A stretch of DNA of 64,000 nucleotides from NCBI GenBank assembly GCA_013416455.1, contig JACCES010000012.1:97603-161602 (forward strand), in the 5' to 3' direction. Below are positions 1 through 11,349 of this stretch, piece after piece; within the stretch, counting starts at the first letter, position 1, and each line of letters opens with the position of its first letter. Source of the DNA: Alcaligenaceae bacterium. Lineage in GTDB: Bacteria > Pseudomonadota > Gammaproteobacteria > Burkholderiales > Burkholderiaceae_B. Below the pieces are notes generated by a model that searched no databases, was not told where the DNA came from, and worked only from the letters and a program-made list of their open reading frames with translations. A program made the translations under genes and the position numbers.

Positions 1-722
1 GCGAGGTGCGCATCCCGGTCGAAGGGGGGTCCATCCCGGCCTACCGCGCCATGCCGGAAGGCAAGACGGCGGTGGCCGTCATCCTGGTGGTTCAGGAAAT
101 CTTCGGGGTGCACGAATACATACAGGATGTGTGCCGCCGCCTGGCCCGGGAAGGCTATATGGCCATTGCGCCGGAAATGTTCGTGCGCCAGGGGGATCCG
201 ACCCGCTACACCGAGATTCCGCGCCTGTTCAGCGAGATCGTGAACAAGGTGCCCGACGAACAGGTCATGTCCGACCTGGACGCTACGGTTGCGTGGGCGG
301 GCAAGAACGGCGGCAATGTGAACCGCCTGGGAATCACGGGCTTCTGCTGGGGCGGCCGCGTCGTGTGGCTGTACGCGGCGCACAATCCGCGTCTCAAGGC
401 GGGCGTCGCATGGTATGGCCGGGTCGTCGGCGAGGCCGACGAACTGCGGCCGCGCCATCCCGTGGACGTGGCCGATGATATCAACGCGCCGGTGCTCGGC
501 CTCTATGGCGAGAATGACAGCGGCATTCCGCTGGAGACCGTCGACAAGATGAAGGCCGCCCTGGCCAAGGGCAGCGATGCGGCCAAGGCGTCCGAATTCA
601 TCATTTATCCTGGCGCGCCCCACGCCTTTCATGCGGACTACCGCCCCAGCTACCGTGAAGACGCGGCAAAGGACGGCTGGAAGCAGGCTCTGGCCTGGTT
701 CGAGAAACATCTGTCAGGCTGA
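1..722 (+). CDS. Dienelactone hydrolase family protein, 5' end outside window
   Basis: An alpha/beta hydrolase of the dienelactone hydrolase (DLH) family, which opens lactone rings such as dienelactone in aromatic degradation. A cysteine nucleophile lies in the motif GFCWGG and is followed by an Asp in YGENDSG and a His in PGAPHAFH. Counting from the GTG at position 6, these are C114, D171 and H206, a complete Cys-Asp-His triad. The frame is open to the left edge, and the first visible residues ([17 protein letters not shown]) are the usual entry into the domain. The true start, possibly with a signal peptide as in many relatives, therefore probably lies before the window. The actual substrate is unknown; the neighbours do not form a lactone pathway. 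Confidence 0.85.
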   Translation, partial: EVRIPVEGGSIPAYRAMPEGKTAVAVILVVQEIFGVHEYIQDVCRRLAREGYMAIAPEMFVRQGDPTRYTEIPRLFSEIVNKVPDEQVMSDLDATVAWAGKNGGNVNRLGITGFCWGGRVVWLYAAHNPRLKAGVAWYGRVVGEADELRPRHPVDVADDINAPVLGLYGENDSGIPLETVDKMKAALAKGSDAAKASEFIIYPGAPHAFHADYRPSYREDAAKDGWKQALAWFEKHLSG

Positions 723-773
723 TGTCTCCCGCCGGCGGGCGTCAGGGTGGTTCCGGGCGGCGGCCGGCGGGGT

Positions 774-1406
774 TCAATTGGGGTGCGGCGGTTCGTCGCT
801 GCGGAACCAGCCGGTCACGCTCCAGCGCGGCCGGCGGGCGGGCCGCACCGCATGGGGGAACAGTTCGCTGCGGAAGAGCACCAGCCGGCCGTGCTCGGGC
901 AGCAGCCGCCGCCATTCCTTTTCGGGGTTCCGTGGGTCATACAGGCACAGTTCGCCGCCGTCGCCAGCCCGCCAGTCGGGTGTCAGATACAGAATCAGCG
1001 TGATGCGCCGGTGGGGCTGGCCGCGGTGCTGGTCCAGGTGGCGGGCGTAACCGCGCCCGGTGGCGTAGCGGGCAAAATGGAATTCGGAACGCTGCAGCCC
1101 CAGATAAAAGGCGCGGTTCAGTTGATGGCGCAATGTTTCCGTCCAGTCCAGGAAGCGGGACTGGGCGCCGCTTTCGCCGCAGTGCGGTTCCAGCCATTGA
1201 ATGGTGTCGCCCCGGATGGCGGGGATGTGTTGCGGCCGCTGGGCGGCCCCGACGCGGGCTTCCTGGAATAGGCCGTCCTTCCAGCCGCGCAACCCCTCTT
1301 CATACAAATCCTCGATCAGCTCCGGGGGCAGCAGACCGTCCTGCATGCTGAAGCCCTGTTCCGCCAGTTGGCCGAACAGGGCTTCGAGCTCGCGCTCTAC
1401 TATCAC
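774..1406 (-). CDS. 2OG-Fe(II) oxygenase superfamily protein
   Basis: A small non-heme iron, 2-oxoglutarate dependent oxygenase of the prolyl-4-hydroxylase-like fold. The iron-binding His-x-Asp is in YARHLDQH, the distal His in FPHAVRPA, and the following Arg-rich stretch (RPRWSVTGWFR) is where the 2-oxoglutarate-binding Arg sits. About 210 aa. I place the start at a GTG (1406) because AAGGA lies 8 nt before it; an in-frame ATG at 1433 would add nine hydrophobic residues. It is convergent with the dienelactone hydrolase and divergent from tyrB. The substrate is not known. A much longer open frame runs on upstream in antisense to tyrB, but that part is a high-GC shadow. Confidence 0.8.
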   Translation of the reverse strand: MIVERELEALFGQLAEQGFSMQDGLLPPELIEDLYEEGLRGWKDGLFQEARVGAAQRPQHIPAIRGDTIQWLEPHCGESGAQSRFLDWTETLRHQLNRAFYLGLQRSEFHFARYATGRGYARHLDQHRGQPHRRITLILYLTPDWRAGDGGELCLYDPRNPEKEWRRLLPEHGRLVLFRSELFPHAVRPARRPRWSVTGWFRSDEPPHPN

Positions 1407-1613
1407 GATCCATATCCTTATAATTGCGTTCATTGCATTTCCGGAAGACGGCTTGGCGGCTGCCAAGCCGTCGGCGCAGAAAAAGCGGGGCAATAATTTT
1501 ATGGGCCGGCGCGTTCGGCGTACAGCTTCCCGTGCTTTTTTTCGAGGCCGGGCAGCCACAAGGCAGACAGCGCCCCTACGGGGATTTTTTTGTATCCATA
1601 CGGATTCCTCACC

Positions 1614-2813
1614 ATGTTCGAGCACCTCCAGCAGTATGCGGGCGATCCCATCTTCGGGCTGAACGATGCCTTCCACCGGAATACGCATCCACAGAAGATC
1701 AATCTCACAATCGGGCTGTACTACGATGATGACGGCCGCATTCCGGTACTGTCGTCCGTGGCGGCCGTCGAAAGAGGGCTTGCGTCCGACCCCGCCCCGC
1801 GCACCTATCTGCCCATGGAAGGGCTGGCGTCCTATCGCAGCGCAGTACAGCGCGTCGTTTTCGGCGCCGGCAGCGAGGCCGTGGCGCAGGGCCGCGTGGC
1901 CACCATACAGACGCTGGGCGGCACGGGGGCGCTCAAGGTGGGCGCCGATCTTCTGCATGCGGCCTATCCGGAAAGCGGGATCTGGATCAGCGACCCCGCC
2001 TGGGACAACCACTACGCGATCTTCGGGGGCGCGGGCGTGCCGACCCACAGCTATCCCTATTATGATCCGGCCACCAAGGGGCTGGCCTTCGATGCCATGA
2101 TGAGCTGCCTGCGCGGGCTGCCTTCGCGCAGCATCGTGCTGCTGCATCCCTGCTGCCACAATCCGACCGGTGTCGACCTTTCCAGGGACCAATGGCGGGA
2201 AGTCATCGGCGTCCTGAGCGAACGCGGCCTGATTCCTTTCCTGGACATGGCCTATCAGGGCATGGGCGAGGGCATGGACGATGATGCCCATGCCGTGCGC
2301 GCCATGGCCGAGGCCGGCCTGAGCTTCCTGGTGGCCAACTCGTTTTCCAAGAATCTTTCCGTCTACGGCGAGCGTTGCGGCGGGCTTTCTGTGGTCTGCG
2401 GTTCCGAAGCGGAAGCCGAACTGGTGCTTGGCCAGCTCAAGGCCATCGTCCGGCGCATCTATTCCAGCGCGCCCTGGCATGGCGGCCATGTCGTGGCCGG
2501 CGTCCTGAACGACGAAAACCTGCATGCCCAATGGCTTGAAGATGTCGCCGCCATGCGCGAGCGCATGAGCTGGATGCGCACTTTGGTGCACGAACAGCTG
2601 AGCGCCAAGCTGCCCGGCTACGATGCGGGCTATTTCGTCCGCCAGCAGGGCATGTTCACCTATACCGGGCTGTCGCGCGAGCACCTGCTGGCGCTGCGTG
2701 AACGGCACGGTGTCTACATCATAGATTCGGGCCGCGTGGCGGTGCCGGGCCTGAACACGGCCAATGTAGAGCATTTCACCAATGCGATGGCCGACGTGCT
2801 GAACACTTTGTGA
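1614..2813 (+). CDS. tyrB: Aromatic amino acid aminotransferase (aspartate aminotransferase family Ib)
   Basis: A PLP-dependent class I aminotransferase that moves the amino group between aromatic amino acids or aspartate and 2-oxoglutarate. It is 399 aa, close to the ~397 aa of E. coli TyrB/AspC. The substrate/PLP-contact motif CHNPTG is at 181-186, and the Schiff-base lysine is K246 in NSFSKNLSVYGERCGG, both typical of the TyrB/AspC group. The start is the ATG at 1614, giving MFEHLQQYAGDPIFGL, which matches the family N-terminus; an earlier in-frame start at 1590 lies in a T-rich stretch. The 180-nt leader contains a short GC hairpin (1573-1583) followed by seven T, which could be a weak terminator or attenuator. 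Confidence 0.9.
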   Translation: MFEHLQQYAGDPIFGLNDAFHRNTHPQKINLTIGLYYDDDGRIPVLSSVAAVERGLASDPAPRTYLPMEGLASYRSAVQRVVFGAGSEAVAQGRVATIQTLGGTGALKVGADLLHAAYPESGIWISDPAWDNHYAIFGGAGVPTHSYPYYDPATKGLAFDAMMSCLRGLPSRSIVLLHPCCHNPTGVDLSRDQWREVIGVLSERGLIPFLDMAYQGMGEGMDDDAHAVRAMAEAGLSFLVANSFSKNLSVYGERCGGLSVVCGSEAEAELVLGQLKAIVRRIYSSAPWHGGHVVAGVLNDENLHAQWLEDVAAMRERMSWMRTLVHEQLSAKLPGYDAGYFVRQQGMFTYTGLSREHLLALRERHGVYIIDSGRVAVPGLNTANVEHFTNAMADVLNTL

Positions 2814-2941
2814 ACCCGTCCGTTGCGGCGGTCCGGCGCTCGCGGGGCGCCGCGCTCAGGGTGTGGCGCGCAGGCCGCTGAACCCGTCGCCGGTTTGCGG
2901 TAATCTAGTGGATTCCGTTCTTTTTTCTGGATTTCTCGTTC

Positions 2942-4135
2942 ATGGATTCGTACACCCTTCCATATACTTTTTCCCAGCGCGCGCAGCAGCTCACCAGTTC
3001 CACCATCCGAGAGATCCTCAAGGTCACCGAGCGGCCTGAAGTCATTTCCTTCGCCGGCGGCCTGCCGGCGCCCGGGGGCTTCCCGGTGGAAGAAATCAAT
3101 GCCGCCTTCGACCGTGTGCTGCAGCAGAATGGCAAGGCGGCGCTGCAGTACGGCCCCACAGAAGGCTACACCCCGCTGCGTCAATGGGTGGCCGACGATT
3201 TCAAGCGCCGCGGCGCCGATGTGTCGCTGGATGAAGTCCTGATCGTGTCCGGTTCCCAGCAGGCGCTGGACATGCTGGGCAAGCTGTTCATCGATGAAGG
3301 CAGCAAGGTGCTGGTCGAAGCGCCCAGCTACCTCGGGGCGCTGCAGTCGTTTTCCCTGTTCGGGCCCGAATACGCCTCCATTCCCACCGATGGCGGCGGC
3401 CTCATCCCCGAGCAGATCACCGATACGCTGGCCGCCGGGGCGCGCTTCCTGTATGCGCTGCCCAACTTCCAGAATCCCACCGGCGTGTCGCTGAATCTCG
3501 CGCGGCGCCAGGCGCTGGTCGAGCGCTGCGCGGCGCTGCATCTGCCCATCATAGAAGACGACCCCTACGGCGAACTGCGCTACGCGGGCGAGCCTCTGCC
3601 CGGCCTGCTGGCGCTGGGCCGGAAGGTGGGCGCCACCGTGGTGCGCCTGGGCACGTTCTCCAAGGTGCTGGCGCCCGGCCTGCGGCTGGGTTATATCGTG
3701 GCTCCGCGTCCCATCATTTCCAAGCTGGTGCAGATCAAGCAGGCCACCGACCTGCACACGGCCACGGTCTCGCAGATGGCGGTCTATGAAACCATCAAAG
3801 ACGGCTTCCTCGACCGCCACCTGCCCACGGTGCGCGAACTCTACAAGCGGCAGTGCGGCTACATGCTCGATGCCATGGAAGAGCATTTTCCGGACACGGC
3901 ATCCTGGACGCGGCCGGAAGGCGGCATGTTCATCTGGGTCGACCTGCCCGAGCATCTCGACGGCAGCCGTCTGCTCGACCGCGCGATCGAGCGCAACGTG
4001 GCCTTCGTGCCCGGCGCGCCCTTCTACGCGGGCATGCCCAAGGCCAATACCTTGCGGCTGAGCTTCGTTACGGTTTCCGAACAGCGGATCCGCGAAGGCA
4101 TCGCCACGCTGGGCGAGCTCATACGCGAAAGCTGA
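2942..4135 (+). CDS. PLP-dependent aminotransferase (2-aminoadipate / LysN-like family)
   Basis: A fold-type I aminotransferase of the group that includes 2-aminoadipate aminotransferase LysN and the catalytic domain of MocR regulators. It is 397 aa with no N-terminal winged helix, so it is an enzyme and not a regulator. PLP contacts are visible: NFQNPTG around 175-181, DDPYG around 206-210, and the lysine K241 in GTFSKVLAPGLRLGY. It lies 128 nt after tyrB in the same direction, which suggests linked amino-acid metabolism. The substrate cannot be fixed from the sequence; aromatic or branched amino acids and aminoadipate are all possible. Confidence 0.85.
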   Translation: MDSYTLPYTFSQRAQQLTSSTIREILKVTERPEVISFAGGLPAPGGFPVEEINAAFDRVLQQNGKAALQYGPTEGYTPLRQWVADDFKRRGADVSLDEVLIVSGSQQALDMLGKLFIDEGSKVLVEAPSYLGALQSFSLFGPEYASIPTDGGGLIPEQITDTLAAGARFLYALPNFQNPTGVSLNLARRQALVERCAALHLPIIEDDPYGELRYAGEPLPGLLALGRKVGATVVRLGTFSKVLAPGLRLGYIVAPRPIISKLVQIKQATDLHTATVSQMAVYETIKDGFLDRHLPTVRELYKRQCGYMLDAMEEHFPDTASWTRPEGGMFIWVDLPEHLDGSRLLDRAIERNVAFVPGAPFYAGMPKANTLRLSFVTVSEQRIREGIATLGELIRES

Positions 4136-4293
4136 GGCGGCATGGAGCGGTCCGTCCTGCACAGATCGGCCACGCGCCCGCGCGCGGGCCTTGCCGTTCG
4201 CGGCGAGGCCGGGCGGGGCAACGTCAATGCGGCGCCAACGGCGCCCTCGCATTGTGGCGGAAAAGTTCCGGCCGCCAGGCCGGAGTTCTTCAC

Positions 4294-5256
4294 ATGAATC
4301 AGGCTACACCCAGGGAAAACACCACTTCAAAGAACCCGCGCCCATCCGTTCCCGACCTTGCCGACATGAGGCCGGACGACTGGGTGGAGCGCTGGCTGCC
4401 CCGTTCGTGGGGGCCTTATGCGCGGCTGTGCCGGCTGGACCGGCCCGTGGGCACCTGGCTGACGCTGCTGCCCACCGTGGCCGCCCTGGTCCAGGCGGCC
4501 GATGGCCTGCCCACGCTGTGGCGCCTGTTCATCTTCTGCCTGGGCGCCTTCCTGATGCGGGGGGTGGGCTGCTGCTTCAACGACATCTTCGACCGCGATA
4601 TCGACAGCAAGGTCGAACGCACCCGCTTCCGGCCGCTCACCAGCGGCCAGCTGAGCCTGCGCAACGCGCTCTGGTTCGTATTCGCGCAATTATGCATCTG
4701 CGCCCTGCTGCTGCTGGCCATCAATGAGTACAGCCGCTGGCTGGCCGTGATCCTTCTTCCCATCGTCATCATCTACCCGCTGTGCAAGCGCTTCACCTAC
4801 TGGCCGCAGATCGTCCTGGGCATTGCCTTCAACTGGGGCATGCTGATGGCCTGGTCCGATACCCGCGACATCGTGCCGCTGGCCGCCTGGGCGATGTGGC
4901 TGGGCGCCGTGCTGTGGCAGGTGGGCTATGACTCCATCTATGCCTACGTCGACCTGCGCGACGACCTGCGGCTGGGCCTGCATTCCACCGCCATGCGCTT
5001 CGGCGACCGTGGCAAGCTGTGGATAGGCGGCTTCTACGCCGCCACGACGGCCCTGTGGGTCTATGCCGGCGCGGCCATGGGCATGGGCTGGCCTTACTAC
5101 GTGGTGGTGGCCGCGATCGCCCTTCACTTCATCTGGCAGTTGAGCGTCTTCAGCATCCGGCGGCCCGATCGCAGCTTCATGCTGTTCCGCTCGAACATGG
5201 CCGTCGGCGTCATGATGGTGTTGGCCGCACTGGCGGGCACCGTCCTGCCGTTGTAA
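4294..5256 (+). CDS. ubiA: 4-hydroxybenzoate polyprenyltransferase UbiA
   Basis: An integral membrane prenyltransferase that attaches the polyprenyl chain to 4-hydroxybenzoate in ubiquinone synthesis. The two Mg-diphosphate-binding Asp motifs are present: NDIFDRDID at 96-104 and DLRDD at 220-224. The rest is a series of hydrophobic helices, and the total of 320 aa includes a ~35-aa hydrophilic N-terminal extension. The start ATG at 4294 follows a short GC hairpin (TCCGGCC/GGCCGGA, about 4268-4285). No other ubi genes are adjacent. Confidence 0.93.
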   Translation: MNQATPRENTTSKNPRPSVPDLADMRPDDWVERWLPRSWGPYARLCRLDRPVGTWLTLLPTVAALVQAADGLPTLWRLFIFCLGAFLMRGVGCCFNDIFDRDIDSKVERTRFRPLTSGQLSLRNALWFVFAQLCICALLLLAINEYSRWLAVILLPIVIIYPLCKRFTYWPQIVLGIAFNWGMLMAWSDTRDIVPLAAWAMWLGAVLWQVGYDSIYAYVDLRDDLRLGLHSTAMRFGDRGKLWIGGFYAATTALWVYAGAAMGMGWPYYVVVAAIALHFIWQLSVFSIRRPDRSFMLFRSNMAVGVMMVLAALAGTVLPL

Positions 5257-5306
5257 GGTATATAAGACAAGAGACAAGAACAGAAAACAAGAACAGGAGG
5301 ATTGGC

Positions 5307-7115
5307 ATGGGGAGCACGAGCCCGGGCGCGAGCCTTGTTCCGCCGGGCGACGCCGGGCAAGACGGTCATTCTTCAAGTCCCCGGCCTTCTTCGGCCGGGA
5401 ATGGCGAGGTACCGGCGCGTAAGCCGGAATCCTTCACGGCGGGCGCCCCGGTGGCGGGGCCGGAATTCGATTACGTCATCGTGGGCGCGGGTTCAGCCGG
5501 CTGCCTGCTGGCCAACCGCCTGTCGGCCGACCCCGCCGTCCGCGTCCTGCTGCTGGAAGCCGGGGGGCGCGACGATTGGCGGTGGATACACATTCCGGTG
5601 GGCTACCTCTATTGCATCGGCAACCAGCGCACCGACTGGTGCTACGTCACCGCGCCCGACCCGGGGCTGAACGGCCGCGCGCTGGGGTATCCCCGCGGGC
5701 GCGTGCTGGGCGGCAGCTCGGCCATCAACGGCATGATCTACATGCGCGGGCAGGCGGCCGATTACGATGGCTGGGCCGCCCAGGGTAACCCCGGCTGGGG
5801 CTGGGGCGATGTCCTGCCGCTGTTCAGGCAGATGGAAGACCATCACGCCGGGGCCTCTGAATTCCACGGCGGGGGCGGCGAATGGCGGGTGGAGCGCCAG
5901 CGCCTTTCCTGGGATGTGCTCGATGCCTTCCGCCAGGCGGCGGCCCAGGCCGGCATCCCCCCCATTGCCGATTTCAATCAAGGCGACAACGAAGGCTGCT
6001 CCTACTTCGAGGTCAACCAGCGGCGGGGCGTGCGCTGGACGGCGGCCCGCGCTTTCCTGCATCCCGTCATGCGGCGGCCCAACCTGACGGTGCTCACGCA
6101 CTCCCATGCCCGGCGCATCGAGTTCGAAGGGCGCAGGGCCGTTGGTGTGCATTTCGAACAGGACGGCGAACAGCGCTATGCCCGGGCGCATGCCGAAGTG
6201 GTGCTGGCGGCGGGCGCCGTCGGTTCGCCGCAGCTGCTGCAGCTCTCGGGCGTGGGCCCGGGGCGCTACCTCAACAGCCTGGGCCTGCCCGTCGTGCACG
6301 ATCTGGCGGGCGTCGGCTCCAATTTGCAGGATCACCTGCAATTGCGGCTCGTCTACAAGCTGCGCAATGCCCGCACGCTCAACACGCTGGCGGGCTCCCT
6401 GTGGGGCAAGGCATCCATGGGCCTGCAATACTATCTGCGCAAGCGCGGCCCGCTTACCATGGCGCCTTCGCAGCTTGGCGCTTTTGCCCGTTCCAGCCCT
6501 GAACATGAGCGGGCCAATGTGGAATACCACGTGCAGCCGCTTTCTCTGGAACGGTTCGGCGAGAAGCTGCACGATTTCCCCGCCATGACGGCTTCGGTGT
6601 GCAACCTGCGTCCCAGCAGCCGCGGCCATGTCCGCATCCGCAGCCCCCATCCCGGCGAACCTCCCGAAATCCTCTGCAACTACCTGAGCACGGAAGACGA
6701 CCGCAAGGTGGCGGCCGACAGCATCCGCCTGACCCGGCGCATCATGTCCCAGCCGGCCATGGCCAGGTTCCAGCCTGAAGAGTACCGGCCAGGCGGCCAG
6801 GTGCAGGAACAGGCCGATCTCGAACTCGCCGCCGGCGATATCGGCACCACCATATTCCATCCGGTCGGCACCTGCAGGATGGGCTCCGGGGCCGGGGCGG
6901 TCGTGGATGCCCGGCTCAGGGTGCATGGCATCGACGGGCTGCGGGTGGTGGACGCCTCCATCATGCCCGACATCACTTCGGGCAACACCAATTCACCCAC
7001 CATCATGATCGCCGAGAAGGGCGCGCGCATGATCCTCGAGGATCGCAAGTCGGGCGCGGCGGCCGGGTCATGCGAAAATCCCGCCACACCACTTACGATT
7101 CGACAAGGTCCCTGA
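5307..7115 (+). CDS. GMC family FAD-dependent oxidoreductase (choline dehydrogenase-like)
   Basis: A glucose-methanol-choline oxidoreductase that oxidises an alcohol using FAD. The FAD dinucleotide motif [18 protein letters not shown] lies near residue 55 after a ~50-aa low-complexity extension. The GMC signature [20 protein letters not shown] follows, and the C-terminal active-site region [10 protein letters not shown] is present. The start ATG at 5307 has a perfect AGGAGG six bases upstream. The gene ends 4 nt before the antiporter-like gene, so the two are probably co-transcribed. Choline, polyethylene glycol or another alcohol could be the substrate; no betaine genes are nearby. Confidence 0.88.
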   Translation: MGSTSPGASLVPPGDAGQDGHSSSPRPSSAGNGEVPARKPESFTAGAPVAGPEFDYVIVGAGSAGCLLANRLSADPAVRVLLLEAGGRDDWRWIHIPVGYLYCIGNQRTDWCYVTAPDPGLNGRALGYPRGRVLGGSSAINGMIYMRGQAADYDGWAAQGNPGWGWGDVLPLFRQMEDHHAGASEFHGGGGEWRVERQRLSWDVLDAFRQAAAQAGIPPIADFNQGDNEGCSYFEVNQRRGVRWTAARAFLHPVMRRPNLTVLTHSHARRIEFEGRRAVGVHFEQDGEQRYARAHAEVVLAAGAVGSPQLLQLSGVGPGRYLNSLGLPVVHDLAGVGSNLQDHLQLRLVYKLRNARTLNTLAGSLWGKASMGLQYYLRKRGPLTMAPSQLGAFARSSPEHERANVEYHVQPLSLERFGEKLHDFPAMTASVCNLRPSSRGHVRIRSPHPGEPPEILCNYLSTEDDRKVAADSIRLTRRIMSQPAMARFQPEEYRPGGQVQEQADLELAAGDIGTTIFHPVGTCRMGSGAGAVVDARLRVHGIDGLRVVDASIMPDITSGNTNSPTIMIAEKGARMILEDRKSGAAAGSCENPATPLTIRQGP

Positions 7116-7119
7116 CAGT

Positions 7120-8388
7120 ATGAGCGGTTTCTTCGAGTATCTGGCCACGGCCCTCTTTGCTCTGGCCATCATCCATACTTTTTCCGTCCCGGTGTTCGCG
7201 CGGCTGGCCAACAAGGGCGGGCCGCATGCGGGCATGTGGCATCTGTTGTCAGAGGTCGAAGCCGTTTTCGGCGTCTGGGCCGCCGTACTGGTGGCCTGCA
7301 TGGTGCTCATCGTGGGTGTCGGGCCGGCGGTGGCCTATATCGATTCCAGCAACTTCACCGAGCCGGCCTTCGTATTCGCCATCATGGTCGTGGCCGCCAG
7401 CCGGCCCATCATTTCCGTGGTGGACATCATGGTGAAGGCGCTGGCCGGGATCATGCCCATGCGCCGCGAACTGGCCATGTATTTCGTGATCCTGTCCTTC
7501 GTGCCGCTGGCGGGGTCGTTCATCACCGAGCCGGCGGCCATGACGCTGGCGGCCCTGCTACTGCGCGACGCCTATTTCCGCCGCCATGGGCAGGAAGGCT
7601 TCAAGTACCTGACGCTGGGCGTGCTGTTCGTGAACATTTCCATCGGCGGCGTGCTGACGGCCTATGCTGCGCCGCCCGTGCTCATGGTGGCGTCCACCTT
7701 CGGCTGGGACACGGCCTACATGGCCACGCACTTCGGCTGGCGGGCCGCCGTGGCCGTGATCATCAGCGCTGGCTTGGTCACCATCGTGTGCCGCAAGCAT
7801 CTGCTGGACGGCTCCATCGGTGCGTCTGGCACCGACGATCAACGTCCGCCGGTGCCGCCCCTCGTCATGGCCATCCATATCGCCTTTCTGGTGGGCATCG
7901 TGCTGTCAGCGCACCATATGTCGCTTTTCCTGGGGCTGTTGCTGCTGTTCATCGGCTATGCCCATGCCTACAGCCGACATCAGAACCCCCTGATGATCCG
8001 CGAAGGCCTGATGGTGGGCTTCTTCCTGGCCGGGCTGGTGGTGCTGGGCGGCTTGCAGAAGTGGTGGCTGCAGGATCTTCTCGGCGGCCTGTCGCCCACG
8101 GTGCTCTACTGGGGCGCCACGGCCCTGACCGCAGTGACGGACAATGCCGCGCTGACCTACCTGGGCTCGCTGGTCGAAGGCACGTCCGAAAGCTGGCGCT
8201 ACATGCTGGTGGCGGGCGCCGTGACCGGCGGGGGGCTGACCGTTATCGCCAACGCGCCCAATCCCGCCGGCTTCGCGATCCTGAAGGGCACCTTCCCGGA
8301 TGGCGCCATCTCCCCCCTCAAGCTGCTGGCTTCGGCCACTCCGCCCACCCTGATCGCCGCCACCATGTTCCTGATCGCGCGCGCTTGA
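7120..8388 (+). CDS. Putative Na+/H+ antiporter (Na_H_antiport_3-like membrane protein)
   Basis: A 422-aa polytopic membrane protein of the putative Na+/H+ antiporter family related to the ion-transporter superfamily. Many hydrophobic segments are visible from residue 5 to the C-terminus. Conserved-looking polar motifs sit within membrane stretches, such as [19 protein letters not shown] and [18 protein letters not shown]. It starts 4 nt after the GMC oxidoreductase stop and probably shares its transcript. Ion specificity is a family-level assignment and has not been shown. Confidence 0.75.
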   Translation: MSGFFEYLATALFALAIIHTFSVPVFARLANKGGPHAGMWHLLSEVEAVFGVWAAVLVACMVLIVGVGPAVAYIDSSNFTEPAFVFAIMVVAASRPIISVVDIMVKALAGIMPMRRELAMYFVILSFVPLAGSFITEPAAMTLAALLLRDAYFRRHGQEGFKYLTLGVLFVNISIGGVLTAYAAPPVLMVASTFGWDTAYMATHFGWRAAVAVIISAGLVTIVCRKHLLDGSIGASGTDDQRPPVPPLVMAIHIAFLVGIVLSAHHMSLFLGLLLLFIGYAHAYSRHQNPLMIREGLMVGFFLAGLVVLGGLQKWWLQDLLGGLSPTVLYWGATALTAVTDNAALTYLGSLVEGTSESWRYMLVAGAVTGGGLTVIANAPNPAGFAILKGTFPDGAISPLKLLASATPPTLIAATMFLIARA

Positions 8389-8440
8389 GCGCCCTTGCCC
8401 GGGTCTGCGCGCAAAACGGTTAAAATCACGGGGTTTTCAG

Positions 8441-8468
8441 GCAACCGCGCCCTTGGGGGCGCGGTTGC
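8441..8468 (+). terminator. 12-bp perfect hairpin before fmdB
   Basis: GCAACCGCGCCC (8441-8452) and GGGCGCGGTTGC (8457-8468) form a perfect 12-bp stem with a TTGG loop. It lies between the antiporter-like gene and the FmdB gene. No immediate T-run follows on either strand, so it may be a terminator of the first operon, a processing stem or part of the fmdB leader. Confidence 0.5.
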
Positions 8469-8506
8469 GTGTTTCCAATGTCCTTTTTCTATCGGGATAT
8501 ATCGTC

Positions 8507-8803
8507 GTGCCTATCTACGCATACAAGTGCAACGCCTGCAATCACGAGCAGGATGTGCTTCAGAAGATGTCGGATCCGGTTCTTACCATCTGTCCAGAGT
8601 GCGGCCAGGACACCTATGCCAAGCAGGTCACCGCCGCGGGCTTCCAGCTCAAGGGCTCGGGCTGGTACGTCACCGATTTCCGCAATAACGGTTCCTCCGG
8701 GAAGGCGGCCGGCGCTGCGGCGTCCGAAGGCGCTTCCTCCCCCGCTTCCGGTGGTGGCTCTTCCGCGGCGGCCCCGAGCGCCGCGCCCGCTTCGTCGGCG
8801 TGA
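8507..8803 (+). CDS. FmdB family zinc-ribbon protein
   Basis: A 98-aa protein with an N-terminal FmdB/CxxC regulatory zinc ribbon: CNAC at about 7-10 and CPEC at about 29-32, in the usual setting PIYAYKC and KQVTAAGFQLKGSGWYVTDF. The last ~35 residues are Ala/Ser/Gly/Pro-rich and probably disordered. The start is GTG at 8507, giving (M)PIYAYKC as in relatives. The function is unproven; the name comes from a regulator in methylotrophs. It is followed directly by the DUF502 gene and aspS, a frequent arrangement in Burkholderiales. Confidence 0.85.
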   Translation: MPIYAYKCNACNHEQDVLQKMSDPVLTICPECGQDTYAKQVTAAGFQLKGSGWYVTDFRNNGSSGKAAGAAASEGASSPASGGGSSAAAPSAAPASSA

Positions 8804-8820
8804 ACCCCGGGCAGGCACGC

Positions 8821-9510
8821 ATGCGCCACTTCAAGCGGTACTTCATCACAGGCCTGCTCATCTGGATACCGTTGGTCATCACGGTCTGGGTGCTCGACCT
8901 GCTGATCGGCACCCTTGAAGGCATCGTGCCTTGGTTCCTGACATCGCGCTCGCTCTTCGGCCAGCAGATTCCCGGTTTCCAGCTGCTCGTCGTCCTGTGT
9001 GTCGTTTTCCTCACAGGCCTGCTGGGCGCCAACATCATCGGCCGCAGCCTGCTCGAACGCTGGGAGGATCTGCTCGGCCGCATACCGCTGGTGCGATCCA
9101 TTTATAATTCCGTCAAGCAGGTCAGCGATACCGTGCTCGCTCCCAACGGCCAGGCGTTTCGCGAAGCGGTGCTGGTGCAGTATCCGCGCCAGGGCGCATG
9201 GACCATCGCCTTCCTGACCGGTGTCCCTTCCGGGGAAGTGGCCGGCAGGCTGCGGGGCGACTATGTGAGCGTGTACGTTCCCACGACACCCAACCCCACG
9301 TCGGGTTTCTTCCTGATGATGCCTCGCAGCGATATCCAAGTGCTCGACATGACCGTCGATGCCGCGCTCAAGTACATCATCTCCATGGGGGTGGTGGCTC
9401 CCGAACCGCGTGGGCCGGGCGCTTCCGGCCCGGCGGCGGAAACCGGGGCGGGCGGCCCGGGCGCGCCGCAGCCGCCCTCGGACGGTGGTTCTTCCGGCGC
9501 CCCGGCGTGA
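8821..9510 (+). CDS. DUF502 membrane protein
   Basis: A 229-aa membrane protein of the DUF502 family, whose function is unknown. Two hydrophobic segments appear near the N-terminus ([15 protein letters not shown] and [15 protein letters not shown]). A conserved soluble part follows ([32 protein letters not shown]), then a Gly/Pro/Ala tail of about 40 residues. I take the ATG at 8821 ([11 protein letters not shown]) as the start because it matches the family N-terminus; a GTG at 8800 overlapping the fmdB stop is possible but has no ribosome site. It sits between fmdB and aspS on the same strand. Confidence 0.85.
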   Translation: MRHFKRYFITGLLIWIPLVITVWVLDLLIGTLEGIVPWFLTSRSLFGQQIPGFQLLVVLCVVFLTGLLGANIIGRSLLERWEDLLGRIPLVRSIYNSVKQVSDTVLAPNGQAFREAVLVQYPRQGAWTIAFLTGVPSGEVAGRLRGDYVSVYVPTTPNPTSGFFLMMPRSDIQVLDMTVDAALKYIISMGVVAPEPRGPGASGPAAETGAGGPGAPQPPSDGGSSGAPA

Positions 9511-9544
9511 AAACATTACAGAATCTTTTATGGAGTCATCCTTG

Positions 9545-11335
<1,791 letters not shown>

Positions 11336-11349
11336 GGAGCGAATCGCAG

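Noticed and set aside
1434..2774. Long minus-strand open frame continuing upstream of the 2OG-Fe oxygenase
   Set aside because: It is antisense to tyrB, which has full aminotransferase motifs; only the part below ~1433 shows oxygenase features. High GC keeps antisense frames open.
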